Assembly: GCA_943788345.1 (NCBI GenBank)
Contig: CALSPX010000013.1
Span: 124,001 to 188,000 of the forward strand
DNA: 64,000 nucleotides
Direction: 5' to 3'
Source: Ascidiaceihabitans sp023955215
GTDB lineage: Bacteria; Pseudomonadota; Alphaproteobacteria; Rhodobacterales; Rhodobacteraceae
The first letter of the stretch is position 1. Each line of letters opens with the position of its first letter. Both the position numbers and the translations under genes were made by a program. The notes under the pieces were generated by a model that worked only from the letters and a program-made list of their open reading frames with translations, was not told the origin of the DNA and did not search any database. Positions 8,532 through 17,853 of the stretch are shown in pieces.

Positions 8532-9734
8532 ATGAGCGAACAATTGATTGGCCGATATCACGGCGACAAAAAAACACTTTTCTGGCTGGTTATGAAAACC
8601 AGCTTTCTCACCTTGATTACGGTAGGCATTTATCGGTTCTGGGCAAAAACCCGTATCCGCAAATACCTTTGGTCGGGCACTGCTGCGGGTCAAGATAGCT
8701 TTGAGTATACAGGTACCGGCTTAGAGAAGTTTTTGGGCTTCTTGGTCGCAATCGTTGTTTTGGCAATTTACCTGGGGATCGTTCAAATGATCTTGCTGTT
8801 TTTCGGCCTAAGCTTAATGGCTGATGCAACAACAACGGCGGGACAGATCGCCCAAATCGCGGCGTTCTACATTTCATTCTTTGCAGTTATGCCTTTGATA
8901 TTCTTCGCGCAATATCGCGCGCGTCGTTACAAAATGGCGCGCACGCGCTGGCGGGGTATCCGTTTTGGGATGGACAGCGCGGCGTGGGGCTTCGTGTGGC
9001 GGGCAATCGCGCATAGCTTTCTTACCATCATCACCCTTGGACTTATGGTTCCAAGGCAGACGTTCTATTTAGAAAAATACATGGCGGATCGCTCGTGGTT
9101 TGGGGATGCGCAGTTCGTGCAAAATGGTCGCTGGCAAAGCCTGTATCCGGGATTGAAGCATATTGGACTGGGCTTTTTGATTCTCATCGGTGCTGGCGTA
9201 GTTGCGGTAACACTTGAAACTTTTCGTTCGGCCTTTTTTCTAAGTGTCGTTGGCTACATCTGGCTGATTTTTGGCAGCGTCTATTACCGTATCTTTGCGC
9301 TTAACTATTTGACTGGGAACAAACTTCTGAACGGTCAGATTGGTTTTTATAGCGGTGCGCAAGCGGGTAAAGTTGTTGGAATTGCTATTAAGGGAACGCT
9401 TCTGATTGCACTTGTTGGTGCGGTTATTGGTCTTGTCGTCGCGGGCATCGGCGCGGTTTTACTTAACTCAGTGGACTTTCAGAATCCGTCGGAATTTATG
9501 GGTGTTATTGGCGGCGCATTGGGCATCATTGGCTTTGTGGCTTACATCGGCTTCCTTCTTTTGCTGAGCGCATTGTCGTTTATCTGGATCACCCAGCCAA
9601 TCATCGGACATGTCGTCGAAAACATGTCATTGTCCGGCGCAGAGCATCTTGATGCGATCCAACAGCGCAGTGCAGACGCAGGTGCAGATGCAGACGGCTT
9701 TGCCGATGCGCTTGATATTGGCGGGGCAATTTGA
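8532..9734 (+). CDS. DUF898 family polytopic membrane protein
   Basis: About 400 residues. The N-terminal segment matches the YjgN/DUF898 family pattern (FWLVMKTSFLTLITVGIYRFWAKTRIRKY, and internally RYKMARTRWRGIRFGM). At least six or seven hydrophobic helices follow. The function of the family is unknown. The start is the ATG at 8532, with AGTGGGA seven bases upstream; an in-frame GTG at 8520 is also possible. It is followed after 19 nt by an M48 metallopeptidase, a pairing that suggests a membrane-protein quality-control or envelope role, which is inference. Confidence 0.85.
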   Translation: MSEQLIGRYHGDKKTLFWLVMKTSFLTLITVGIYRFWAKTRIRKYLWSGTAAGQDSFEYTGTGLEKFLGFLVAIVVLAIYLGIVQMILLFFGLSLMADATTTAGQIAQIAAFYISFFAVMPLIFFAQYRARRYKMARTRWRGIRFGMDSAAWGFVWRAIAHSFLTIITLGLMVPRQTFYLEKYMADRSWFGDAQFVQNGRWQSLYPGLKHIGLGFLILIGAGVVAVTLETFRSAFFLSVVGYIWLIFGSVYYRIFALNYLTGNKLLNGQIGFYSGAQAGKVVGIAIKGTLLIALVGAVIGLVVAGIGAVLLNSVDFQNPSEFMGVIGGALGIIGFVAYIGFLLLLSALSFIWITQPIIGHVVENMSLSGAEHLDAIQQRSADAGADADGFADALDIGGAI

Positions 9735-9753
9735 TGCAAAACGAGGTGTCGGT

Positions 9754-10881
9754 ATGACGTCGGTATCGTGTCGGTATTTCATCGGTGCAACAGGCCGACG
9801 TCTGGATGTGGATGCATCTCTTGAACACAGCGAGTTCTTGCGCCTTTCGCATCCGGAGCTGCCGAATGGGTTGCTGCGATGGCCGCTAAAAGACTTGCGT
9901 GCTTTGGCGGATCAGGCGCGCACGGATCAGATTGTTCTGTCCCTGCGTGCCGACACAGCAATCGATAGCGCCTTGATCGAAGAGGCGCGTCTTACCGTCT
10001 ATGACCCACAGCTGATTGCAGACATAAGAATGCTATGCCCTGAACTGGGCAAGCGGGATCTGCCAGAAGGGTCTGGACGTAAAATTGTAACGCGCATCGG
10101 CATGGCCGTTGGAGCGATTGTGTTGATGATCTTTGTCATCTTGCCGGCAATGGCCAACACCTTGGCCTATATCATTCCGATCAAACGTGAAGTTGCCTAT
10201 GGCAAAGCTGTCGTACGGCAAATGGAACGCTTCTTTGGCGGCAGTACGGCTGGGGAACTTGTATGCTCAACACCAGAGGGTGACGCGGCATTGGCCAAGA
10301 TGGTTGCACGCCTGACAGAGGCGTCGCCAACAGATTATGAACTGAACGTATCAGTCATGCGCCATGAAATGGTGAATGCATTCGCAGCCCCCGGTGGACA
10401 GATCGTTTTTGTTGAGGGTTTGATTGAACAGGCCACAAGCCCTGATGAAATGGCCGCCGTTCTTGCACATGAAATTGGTCACGTGGAATCGCGCGATGCA
10501 ACGCGTGGGGCGTTACGGGCCGCTGGCTCTGCAGGTCTACTGTCGATGTTATTTGGTGATTTCGCAGGGGGAACAGCCGCTGTTGTTATCGCTGAATATA
10601 CATTGAACGCATCCTACACCCGTGAAGCCGAAGCCGAAGCGGATACATTCGCTCACAACATGCTCGAAGCCGCGAACGTTAGCACAGTTGGTATGGCTGA
10701 CTTCTTTGGCAGCCTGAATGGGCTAGCGGATGAAATGCCAGACCTGCCAATCTATCTGTCCAGCCACCCCGACACTCAAGAACGTGCGGACGTCGCGACA
10801 GAGTTTGCCAAAGGGCAGGGGACGACAACGCCTGTGTTGGATGATGTCGAATGGAGCGCACTTAAGTCGATTTGTGATTGA
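9754..10881 (+). CDS. M48 family membrane metallopeptidase
   Basis: Zinc protease, probably facing the periplasm. The 375-residue product has an N-terminal cytoplasmic part and one transmembrane helix (IGMAVGAIVLMIFVILPAMANTL, about residues 110-135). The Ste24/HtpX-like domain carries the zinc site HEIGHVESRD, and the third ligand glutamate lies in REAEAEADTFA. The ATG at 9754 has GAGGTG upstream and follows the DUF898 stop by 19 nt; a longer reading frame overlapping DUF898 is unlikely. Substrate unknown; it probably acts with the DUF898 protein. Confidence 0.88.
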   Translation: MTSVSCRYFIGATGRRLDVDASLEHSEFLRLSHPELPNGLLRWPLKDLRALADQARTDQIVLSLRADTAIDSALIEEARLTVYDPQLIADIRMLCPELGKRDLPEGSGRKIVTRIGMAVGAIVLMIFVILPAMANTLAYIIPIKREVAYGKAVVRQMERFFGGSTAGELVCSTPEGDAALAKMVARLTEASPTDYELNVSVMRHEMVNAFAAPGGQIVFVEGLIEQATSPDEMAAVLAHEIGHVESRDATRGALRAAGSAGLLSMLFGDFAGGTAAVVIAEYTLNASYTREAEAEADTFAHNMLEAANVSTVGMADFFGSLNGLADEMPDLPIYLSSHPDTQERADVATEFAKGQGTTTPVLDDVEWSALKSICD

Positions 10882-10986
10882 GTGTCAGTACCGTGTGCCA
10901 AGCTGCTGGTCGCTATCTCTAATATCGATAATTCTGCTTTTGAGTATTGGGACTACGCAATCTTACTGATTACAAGAAGAGTATAA

Positions 10987-11292
10987 ATGTTAAAATTGGC
11001 TATAGTTTTATTGGCGGTCCCACTATTTACCGTGGCATGTATGGCGAATGTAGTAACCGGTGCTGACGGCGACATTGAGACCTTCCACATTGCGGCAAAT
11101 ACAGCATCCTGCCAAGGGGTTGCCCCTATGCGCTGTTTGATTGTGAATGGTCAGCTTTTCTACGATCCAATTGATGGATACGAACATGTCGAAGACCAAT
11201 CAGCTAAAATCTGCACGATTGCATCGCCTCGTTCGGAGCCATTGCCCGCAGACGTAGGTAGCCACGAATATCGTCGAGTTCGATGTGACTAA
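10987..11292 (+). CDS. Small exported DUF4377-like protein
   Basis: A 101-residue product with an N-terminal signal sequence (LKLAIVLLAVPLFTVACMA). The cysteine at about residue 18 may be a lipobox, but the -3 position is not typical. The mature part (CQGVAPMRCLIV, then QLFYDPIDGYEHVE) resembles the DUF4377 domain, where two conserved cysteines precede an FYD-I-GF pattern. The function is unknown. The ATG is preceded by AAGAAGAG. No operon partner is evident; the P450 gene converges on it from the other strand. Confidence 0.65.
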   Translation: MLKLAIVLLAVPLFTVACMANVVTGADGDIETFHIAANTASCQGVAPMRCLIVNGQLFYDPIDGYEHVEDQSAKICTIASPRSEPLPADVGSHEYRRVRCD

Positions 11293-11419
11293 TTCCTAAA
11301 ATGGATGATATGGCTTTGAATTTTTGACATGCAACTCTGGGCTCGAAGCCAATATTTGGCCTTACCAATACTGAAATTTAGCATTAATTGCAGTGTCGGA
11401 AATGAGTTATTCTCGACCC

Positions 11420-12790
11420 CTAAACAGGTTCCGCCGTTAACCAAACTCCGCCTTCTGGCCGCAGTGTCAAAATCATGACCGGTTCTGGTTCGCGTCCCTT
11501 GATGGGGGCGAATTTGAACTTTGACAGAAGAGTTGCCAGAATGATCACTGCCTCTTGCAGCGCGAAGGATGCGCCGATGCAAATGCGTGGTCCGTCCCCA
11601 AAGGGCAGGTAGGCGTAGCGCGGCACGGCTTTGCGATCTTCAAAACGCTCTGGGCGGAAGCTGTCAGGGTCATCCCACAATAGTTCGTTTCGGTGCAGCG
11701 CATAGATTGGCACCATAACTGTATCGCCTGCTAGAATTTCACGATCACATAGCGTGTCGCTTTTCTGCGCCGTGCGCGAAATGATCCCCGCAGGTGGATA
11801 AAGTCGCAGTGCTTCGTCGATGATCTGGCGGATAAAGGGCAGGTTGGCGACATCGTCACCTGTGGCCGCACGCCCTTGCAATACATCTTGGGCCTCTTGG
11901 CGCGCACGTGTCTGGGCGTCTTGGTCAAAGGCCATCAGATACATCGACCATGCCAATGTGAGGGCCGTTGTTTCATGCCCCGCTACGATAAAGGTCAGCA
12001 GATTGTCGCGCAGTTCGGCTGTGTTCATTTTGCGTTTGGTTTCAGGATCAACGCCCGCCAGCAACAAATCCAACAGATCTGGCACGCCCTCATGGCCACG
12101 TGCGGCGCGATCAACGATTGCCTTATCCGCCATTGCCTTCATCTCTTTCATGGCTTTGCCAGACCGCATCCGACCGGGGCGCGGCACCCAATCAGGTGCT
12201 CCAAGGATATCGAACAGTGAAATTTTTCCAGCCTCTGCGATGTAGTCATCAATCGCGTTGTGCACACCATCACGATCAAACGTATCGCCACCCGAAAATG
12301 TCACATCCGCGATAACGTCAAACGTGGTGGTGACCATTTCGTCTAGCATATCGATGCCGCGTGGGCCTGCGTCCGTGATGCGCTGGGCTGCCCGTTCCGC
12401 GGCAGAGGTCATGATCGGGGCAAGGTTCATCATGTTGCGGTGGGTAAACACGGGGGCGGCGGCGCGGCGTTGCCAGCGCCAATGGGCCCCTTCGGCCACG
12501 AACAGTGATTCCCCAATGGCGGGTTTCAGCAGGTTCTTGGTGACGTCAGATTTTGGGTAGTCATTCACGCGATCCAGCAAGATTTCGCGTATTGCACCGG
12601 GGTCCATAACCATGTGCCACCGCTTGCCTGTTTTGCCTGAGACCATCGCCTGTTTGGTTGCGATTTGGGGCAAGATACGCAGCAGGTTTTTGCGTGCAAC
12701 GCTTAGGCTTTTGAAGATCCCCCATGGTTCATTGACCAATGGCACGGATACAGGATTTGCAGCGGGGCGGGTGGTGTCTGGCATACTCAT
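11420..12790 (-). CDS. Cytochrome P450
   Basis: Heme-thiolate monooxygenase of unknown substrate. The 456-residue product has the I-helix oxygen-binding motif AGHETTAL, the K-helix EALRLYPP (ExxR) and the heme loop FGDGPRICIGASFALQEA with the cysteine ligand. No ferredoxin or reductase gene is adjacent, and no reductase domain is fused, so electrons must come from elsewhere. The length and motifs fit bacterial class I P450s with some resemblance to fatty acid or terpene hydroxylases. It is divergent from the lipoprotein gene. Confidence 0.95.
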   Translation of the reverse strand: MSMPDTTRPAANPVSVPLVNEPWGIFKSLSVARKNLLRILPQIATKQAMVSGKTGKRWHMVMDPGAIREILLDRVNDYPKSDVTKNLLKPAIGESLFVAEGAHWRWQRRAAAPVFTHRNMMNLAPIMTSAAERAAQRITDAGPRGIDMLDEMVTTTFDVIADVTFSGGDTFDRDGVHNAIDDYIAEAGKISLFDILGAPDWVPRPGRMRSGKAMKEMKAMADKAIVDRAARGHEGVPDLLDLLLAGVDPETKRKMNTAELRDNLLTFIVAGHETTALTLAWSMYLMAFDQDAQTRARQEAQDVLQGRAATGDDVANLPFIRQIIDEALRLYPPAGIISRTAQKSDTLCDREILAGDTVMVPIYALHRNELLWDDPDSFRPERFEDRKAVPRYAYLPFGDGPRICIGASFALQEAVIILATLLSKFKFAPIKGREPEPVMILTLRPEGGVWLTAEPV

Positions 12791-12906
12791 ACTCCACGGT
12801 TATAGGGATGATATATGTGCCGCAGGGCCGATGGCAATCCTTGTCGCCAATTGCGTGCATGGGCGTGCTGCTGTATCGCAGTGCGAAACCTTTGGGGAGG
12901 ATTGAT

Positions 12907-13449
12907 ATGTTACGTATAATTTTTGGCGGTTTACTGATGTTGAGCGTTGCAGCCTGTAACGGTGCTGCTGATTTGCAAGACGCACCTGCGCCACTGGGCG
13001 ATTTCAGATTAGGCCACAACATTGTCGTAGCACCTAAGGTTGTCAAAGGACCGTTGAGCCGAAATGCCACTGAAGAGGAGCTGACGACCGCTTTACAAAC
13101 AGCGATTGCCGAACGGTTTGATCGCTATGAGGGTGAAAAGCTGTACCACTTTGGTGTGAGCGTTGAGGGCTACGTTTTGGCCGCGCCGGGCATCCCTTTG
13201 GTGCTGGCTCCGAAATCAATCATGATTGTGAACATTACCGTTTGGGACAACGCAGCGAATGCGAAAATGAATACCAAGGCTCATCAAATCACAGTGCTTG
13301 AGTCCCTGGATCAAGGCCCGCTTCTTGGCTCTGGATATACCAAGTCGGCTGAAGAGCAATTGAAGAACCTCAGTCAAAACGCAGCGAAATCAATTGAACG
13401 CTATCTGACCAAACAGAAAGCTGAAAAAGGCTGGTTTACTGGAGAATAA
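12907..13449 (+). CDS. Putative lipoprotein
   Basis: Function unknown. The 180-residue product starts MLRIIFGGLLMLSVAACNG, a classic lipobox with lipidated Cys17. I chose the ATG at 12907 because GGGGAGGATT lies just upstream; in-frame codons further upstream precede the signal sequence and would disrupt it. The mature part has a helical stretch (ATEEELTTALQTAIAERFD) and a basic C-terminus with a coiled look. Its position just before tuf copy 1 looks incidental; I see no shared promoter. Confidence 0.7.
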   Translation: MLRIIFGGLLMLSVAACNGAADLQDAPAPLGDFRLGHNIVVAPKVVKGPLSRNATEEELTTALQTAIAERFDRYEGEKLYHFGVSVEGYVLAAPGIPLVLAPKSIMIVNITVWDNAANAKMNTKAHQITVLESLDQGPLLGSGYTKSAEEQLKNLSQNAAKSIERYLTKQKAEKGWFTGE

Positions 13450-13595
13450 GAGTCGTAAGGCAACCTAAGTTGTAACGCCTTTGGGCGATACGTCGCAGTT
13501 CTTATAACTGGTGCTTGATTTATATGTAAAATGGCAATAAATCGCGCGTCAAAGTACACGGGTCAACAACGACCCCTCAACCAAAGGGTGCCAAC

Positions 13596-14771
13596 ATGGC
13601 TAAGGAAAAGTTCGAACGTAATAAACCGCACGTTAACATCGGCACAATCGGCCACGTTGACCACGGTAAGACTACATTGACTGCTGCGATCACTAAATAT
13701 TTTGGTGACTTCCAAGCGTATGACCAAATTGATGGCGCGCCAGAAGAAAAAGCACGTGGTATCACCATCTCTACTGCTCACGTTGAGTACGAAACAGAGA
13801 ACCGTCACTATGCACACGTTGATTGCCCAGGCCACGCTGACTATGTGAAAAACATGATCACTGGTGCTGCTCAAATGGACGGCGCGATCTTGGTTGTGAA
13901 CGCGGCCGATGGCCCAATGCCACAAACACGTGAGCACATCTTGTTGGGTCGTCAAGTTGGCATCCCGCACATGGTTGTTTACATGAATAAAGTTGACCAA
14001 GTTGACGACGACGAGTTGTTGGAATTGGTTGAAATGGAAATCCGTGAGTTGTTGTCTTCTTACGAATATCCTGGCGATGACATCCCAGTGATCCCTGGTT
14101 CTGCACTTGCAGCCATGGAAGGCCGTGATGACGCGATCGGCGCTGACTCTATCAAGAAATTGATGGCAGCTGTTGACGAATATATCCCAACACCTGAGCG
14201 TGCTGTTGACCAGCCGTTCTTGATGCCTGTGGAAGACGTGTTCTCAATTTCTGGCCGTGGTACAGTTGTAACGGGCCGCATTGAGCGTGGCGTTATCAAC
14301 GTTGGTGAAGAGATCGAAATCGTTGGTATCCGTGATACTGCGAAAACGACTTGTACTGGTGTTGAAATGTTCCGCAAGTTGTTGGACCGTGGTGAAGCTG
14401 GCGATAACGTTGGTGTTCTTCTACGTGGTATCGACCGTAACGGTGTTGAGCGTGGCCAAGTTCTTTGTAAGCCAACTTCTGTTAAGCCACACACTGGCTT
14501 TGAAGCTGAAGCCTACATCTTGACCAAAGAAGAGGGTGGTCGTCACACACCATTCTTCGCGAACTACCGTCCACAGTTCTACTTCCGTACAACTGACGTT
14601 ACTGGCACCGTAACTTTGCCAGAAGGCACAGAAATGGTAATGCCGGGCGACAACTTGAAGTTTGATGTTGAGTTGATTGCACCAGTTGCGATGGAACAGG
14701 GCTTGCGCTTTGCGATCCGCGAAGGTGGCCGCACAGTAGGCGCGGGCGTGGTTTCTAAAATCACTGCATAA
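13596..14771 (+). CDS. tuf: Translation elongation factor Tu, copy 1
   Basis: Delivers aminoacyl-tRNA to the ribosome as a GTPase. The 391-residue product has the P-loop GHVDHGKTT, the DCPGHADY switch II motif, the NKVDQVDD base-recognition motif, and domains 2 and 3 complete. The protein is identical to the second copy at 46221-47396; the two genes differ at five third-codon positions only. The sequence upstream of GCCAACATG differs from copy 2, so the two genes have independent promoters. It is followed by a strong terminator and is thus probably monocistronic. This copy corresponds to the secE/trpT-linked tuf of other alphaproteobacteria. Confidence 0.99.
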   Translation: MAKEKFERNKPHVNIGTIGHVDHGKTTLTAAITKYFGDFQAYDQIDGAPEEKARGITISTAHVEYETENRHYAHVDCPGHADYVKNMITGAAQMDGAILVVNAADGPMPQTREHILLGRQVGIPHMVVYMNKVDQVDDDELLELVEMEIRELLSSYEYPGDDIPVIPGSALAAMEGRDDAIGADSIKKLMAAVDEYIPTPERAVDQPFLMPVEDVFSISGRGTVVTGRIERGVINVGEEIEIVGIRDTAKTTCTGVEMFRKLLDRGEAGDNVGVLLRGIDRNGVERGQVLCKPTSVKPHTGFEAEAYILTKEEGGRHTPFFANYRPQFYFRTTDVTGTVTLPEGTEMVMPGDNLKFDVELIAPVAMEQGLRFAIREGGRTVGAGVVSKITA

Positions 14772-14808
14772 GCCTTTGGTAGGGCTTGTCCCTGCTGATT
14801 GATAAACG

Positions 14809-14837
14809 AAAGGCCGCCGGGAAACCGGCGGCCTTTT
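14809..14837 (+). terminator. tuf copy 1 terminator
   Basis: Perfect 12-bp stem AAAGGCCGCCGG (14809-14820), GAAA tetraloop, CCGGCGGCCTTT (14825-14836), then TTGCG. The same hairpin follows tuf copy 2. Confidence 0.93.
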
Positions 14838-15043
14838 GCGTTTTGGGGGAAAGGCGTGGTGAACCCGATTGATGGCTTTATTTGGCTAGATCTACAAATA
14901 AGGACTAGTCACAGAAAACTGCAATTAGGAATCTTGGCAAAAACGTATACGTATGTTCCGAATTCTTATAGGTATTAAAATGTAATCTTTGCATCATCAC
15001 TGAGCAAAGAAGCCTAGCTCTTGTAACGGATGTTTTTGACAGG

Positions 15044-17200
15044 ATGCCAATGTTGACTGAAGAAGCAAAAAACCTTGAGGAAGACGTCGTATCCATACAC
15101 ACCAAGGTGATCATTAAAACATCTTGGGGCATTATCATTTGTTGTCTTTGTTGGATGGGACTCGCCTTTTATTTAGATGAGCCTGTTATCGCGTTACTGA
15201 CCGGGCCAGCGTTGTTTGGCACCATTCTAGCGGTCGTTTTAGCACTTCTCGAGATGCCTCTGTTGGCTCGAAGCGTCTGGAGCGCATTCGGTATTCTCTC
15301 AGTAACGTTAGCAAATTTCACCCTTCCTTCCGCAGCCAACCCTGAAATCATGTATCTTGTTCTTCTTGGTGGGCCTTTTCTGACTTTCGCAATCGGACGC
15401 GAAAACTTCCACCTCATGCTAACGTTTTGTGCGACAGCCATTTCATTGAGCGCTGTCCTAATTCTTGGCAATGACTTTTTTGGAACACCTTGGGTCAATG
15501 AAGATATTGCGAGGACCTATCTCGCGCCCGGCACATTGATCATGGTGTTTATTCTAATAGGTATTGAGATGGGCACATTTGGAATCTTAGTGCACACAGA
15601 TCAGGTTCGGCTCGAAGCTTCCCGTCGGCAGGCACGACGTGCAAGCCGCGCAAAGTCCGACTTCCTTGCGGCCATGAGCCACGAAATAAGAACACCGATG
15701 AACGGTGTTGTAGGAATGGTGGAAATTCTAGAGACGAGTAAGCTGACAACGGAGCAAAGTCGAATAGTTGAAACTATCAAAGACTCCTCTGCTGCTTTGT
15801 TATCCATCATCGAAGATATCCTTGATATGTCGCGAATTGAAGCAGGCAAGTTGGCATTGACGCTTCAGCACACTGAAATTTTGAAGGTGTTCGAAAAGTC
15901 AGCCGACACGCTTCGCCATTTTGCGGATGCACACAACGTCACTTTATCGATGTGCTATGATCCTCAATTGCCTAAATTCATAAGCTGCGATCCCGGTCGA
16001 TTGCGCCAGATAACATTGAACTTATTATCGAACGCGATCAAATTCTCGAAAAGCCATCCAGAGGGTCTAAGAGGCCAAGTATTATTGACCATCGGTTTCA
16101 GCAAGAAGGGGGATTTGGAGTTCACGGTCTCTGACAACGGTATTGGCATCGCTCAGGAGTTTATTGAGAGCCTATTCGATCCCTTCGAGCAATCTGCAGC
16201 TGTCAGGCGTCACGATTTCGGAGGGTCTGGACTGGGCCTCGCGATTGTTTCGCAGTTGGTAGAAAAACTTGGTGGATCGGTGAACGTTGAAAGTCAGATT
16301 GGCTGCGGTTCATCCTTTACTGTCCAGTTTCCGATTGTCGATGCAAAAGGCCGAATAGATCTTCCAGATTTGACCGGCAAGACTATCGCAAGCGTTAAGA
16401 ACCCAGTTGATGGGTTGCCATGTTTTAAAAAGTTTATAGAAGGCTGCAACGCTGAATTTAAGACATTCGAAACGAGGGAGGCGTTAGTTGAAGCGGCGCA
16501 AACCCAGAATGACAATGTTGTCTACATTATCCCATGTGGCACTGATGAAGGCGTTGGTGAGAATGCTTCAATAGGTCATGAAGCATGGGAAATTCCCGAA
16601 GAAAGCAAAACGATTTTCTTGTCTAATTCACAGGATCAATTTGCAAACCAAGAATTGGCCGGCGAAATCATATTATCATCCTCGCCCATTTTGATCACCG
16701 CGTTAATCGACACACTGGTCGGTATTTTTGAGCTTGAGTTTCCAAAGCAAGATATACGTCATTCAAGTATTCAACCTTTGCTGGCAAAAGTAGAAGAAGG
16801 CGGAGGGCCACGTATTCTCGCGGCCGAGGACAATCAAATCAACCGCGTGGTCCTTACCAGTCAGCTCGAAAAACTTGGGCATTCTGCGGTTGTTGTCGAA
16901 GATGGTGCCAAAGCTTTCGAGGCATGGCAGCGTGGCGGTTGTGATCTCATTCTAACTGACTGTCAGATGCCAACAGTTGATGGGTTTGAACTGACACGCA
17001 TGATCCGTGAGAAAGAGGCAGTTGAGGGGTTGGCGCGTACACCAATTATTGCCATCACTGCAAACGCGTTGCGTGGTGAAGGAGATAGATGCCTAGCCGT
17101 AGGTATGGATGGATATCTGACGAAGCCTACGTCTCTGGAAGATCTGCGGGCAGCGCTAGAGCTGCACTTTGTACAGGTAGGTTCTGTTAGCGCAGGCTGA
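15044..17200 (+). CDS. Hybrid sensor histidine kinase / response regulator
   Basis: Membrane-bound two-component kinase. The 718-residue product has about six hydrophobic helices in residues 28-185, forming a membrane sensor with no extracellular domain. A HisKA domain follows with the phosphoacceptor His213 in MSHEIRTPMNG. Next are an HATPase domain (NLLSNAIKFS N-box, SDNGIGI, DPFEQ, GGSGLGLAIV), a degenerate middle segment, and a C-terminal receiver with phosphoacceptor Asp639 in LILTDCQMP and the conserved lysine in YLTKP. No separate output regulator is encoded nearby, so the phosphorelay partner is elsewhere. A second ATG lies two codons in. It sits between tuf and trpT, genes that are adjacent in many relatives. 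Confidence 0.92.
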   Translation: MPMLTEEAKNLEEDVVSIHTKVIIKTSWGIIICCLCWMGLAFYLDEPVIALLTGPALFGTILAVVLALLEMPLLARSVWSAFGILSVTLANFTLPSAANPEIMYLVLLGGPFLTFAIGRENFHLMLTFCATAISLSAVLILGNDFFGTPWVNEDIARTYLAPGTLIMVFILIGIEMGTFGILVHTDQVRLEASRRQARRASRAKSDFLAAMSHEIRTPMNGVVGMVEILETSKLTTEQSRIVETIKDSSAALLSIIEDILDMSRIEAGKLALTLQHTEILKVFEKSADTLRHFADAHNVTLSMCYDPQLPKFISCDPGRLRQITLNLLSNAIKFSKSHPEGLRGQVLLTIGFSKKGDLEFTVSDNGIGIAQEFIESLFDPFEQSAAVRRHDFGGSGLGLAIVSQLVEKLGGSVNVESQIGCGSSFTVQFPIVDAKGRIDLPDLTGKTIASVKNPVDGLPCFKKFIEGCNAEFKTFETREALVEAAQTQNDNVVYIIPCGTDEGVGENASIGHEAWEIPEESKTIFLSNSQDQFANQELAGEIILSSSPILITALIDTLVGIFELEFPKQDIRHSSIQPLLAKVEEGGGPRILAAEDNQINRVVLTSQLEKLGHSAVVVEDGAKAFEAWQRGGCDLILTDCQMPTVDGFELTRMIREKEAVEGLARTPIIAITANALRGEGDRCLAVGMDGYLTKPTSLEDLRAALELHFVQVGSVSAG

Positions 17201-17732
17201 GGCGGTCACGACCGAAAAGATGTACTTTTCCTCGGCGCTAAGGACTGATTATTAGCCCTGAGAGATGATGGTATATTTTAAAGGTTTTAAGTTTTAGCTA
17301 CACAATGACCTCCCCCTTGAACTCGCAGCTAAGCGCAAAGCGTTGGCAGACTGGACCTGTCTCGATTTGATGCCGCTCCTTTGATAACATTTACTGCAAT
17401 GAAGGAGATGCACGATGGGACACAATCGGACGGTCGAATTGTGCCAGGATTTGGCACCACCGCTTGATGGACGCTGTAGAAAACCTTGTGAAAAGACTTA
17501 TGAGACAGAAATAGATGGCTCCGATCCCTACCGCCGGAGCCACATTTAGCTACAAAGCTTTTCCTGATCGATTGGATGGAGTTTCTTGGTGTTGATCGTT
17601 TAGCGATTAAGTGCAGCTTCGCATTGCATTCCAAAAATAGTTTTGGAAACAGGCGTGCCTATCTAACTTAAATAAAAGCCGCATTTTGTATCTTGCCAAC
17701 GAAGTCTCCCCCGCGTAATCAGTTTCTCGTGT
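17201..17732. other. Gene-free region between kinase and tRNA-Trp
   Basis: About 530 bp without a credible gene. It holds IS relic 1 in its middle. I found no convincing tRNA-Trp promoter hexamers and no terminator for the kinase. Confidence 0.5.
17360..17552. mobile_element. Degenerate insertion-sequence relic 1
   Basis: A decayed element, not a gene. The stretch TGATGCCGCTCCTTTGATA (starting at 17369) and the following 80 or so bases align with 58557-58640. The stretch CCTACCGCCGGAGCCA near 17526-17542 matches TTACCGCCGGAGCCA near 58858-58872. The middle is shorter here than in relic 2. The transposase start can still be traced (NRTVELCQDLA against KRAGEFRQDAVRTA in relic 2), resembling the N-terminus of an IS3-family OrfA. 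Ends and target duplication could not be defined. Confidence 0.55.
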
Positions 17733-17808
17733 AGGGGCGTAGCTCAGTTGGTAGAGCGACGGTCTCCAAAACCGTAGGCCCACAGTTCGAGTCTGTGCGC
17801 CCCTGCCA
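17733..17808 (+). tRNA. trpT: tRNA-Trp (anticodon CCA)
   Basis: 76 nt folding as a full cloverleaf. The acceptor is AGGGGCG/CGCCCCT with discriminator G and an encoded CCA end. The D-arm is AGCTCAGTTGGTAGAGC, the anticodon stem GGTCT-CCA-AAACC (anticodon at 17766-17768) and the T-arm CACAG-TTCGAGT-CTGTG. In many alphaproteobacteria trpT lies between tuf and secE; here it is 4 kb from tuf and 7.5 kb from secE. Confidence 0.97.
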
Positions 17809-17853
17809 CTTTACCCATCCAACTTTGATCACCACGCGGGATTAAGCCATTGC

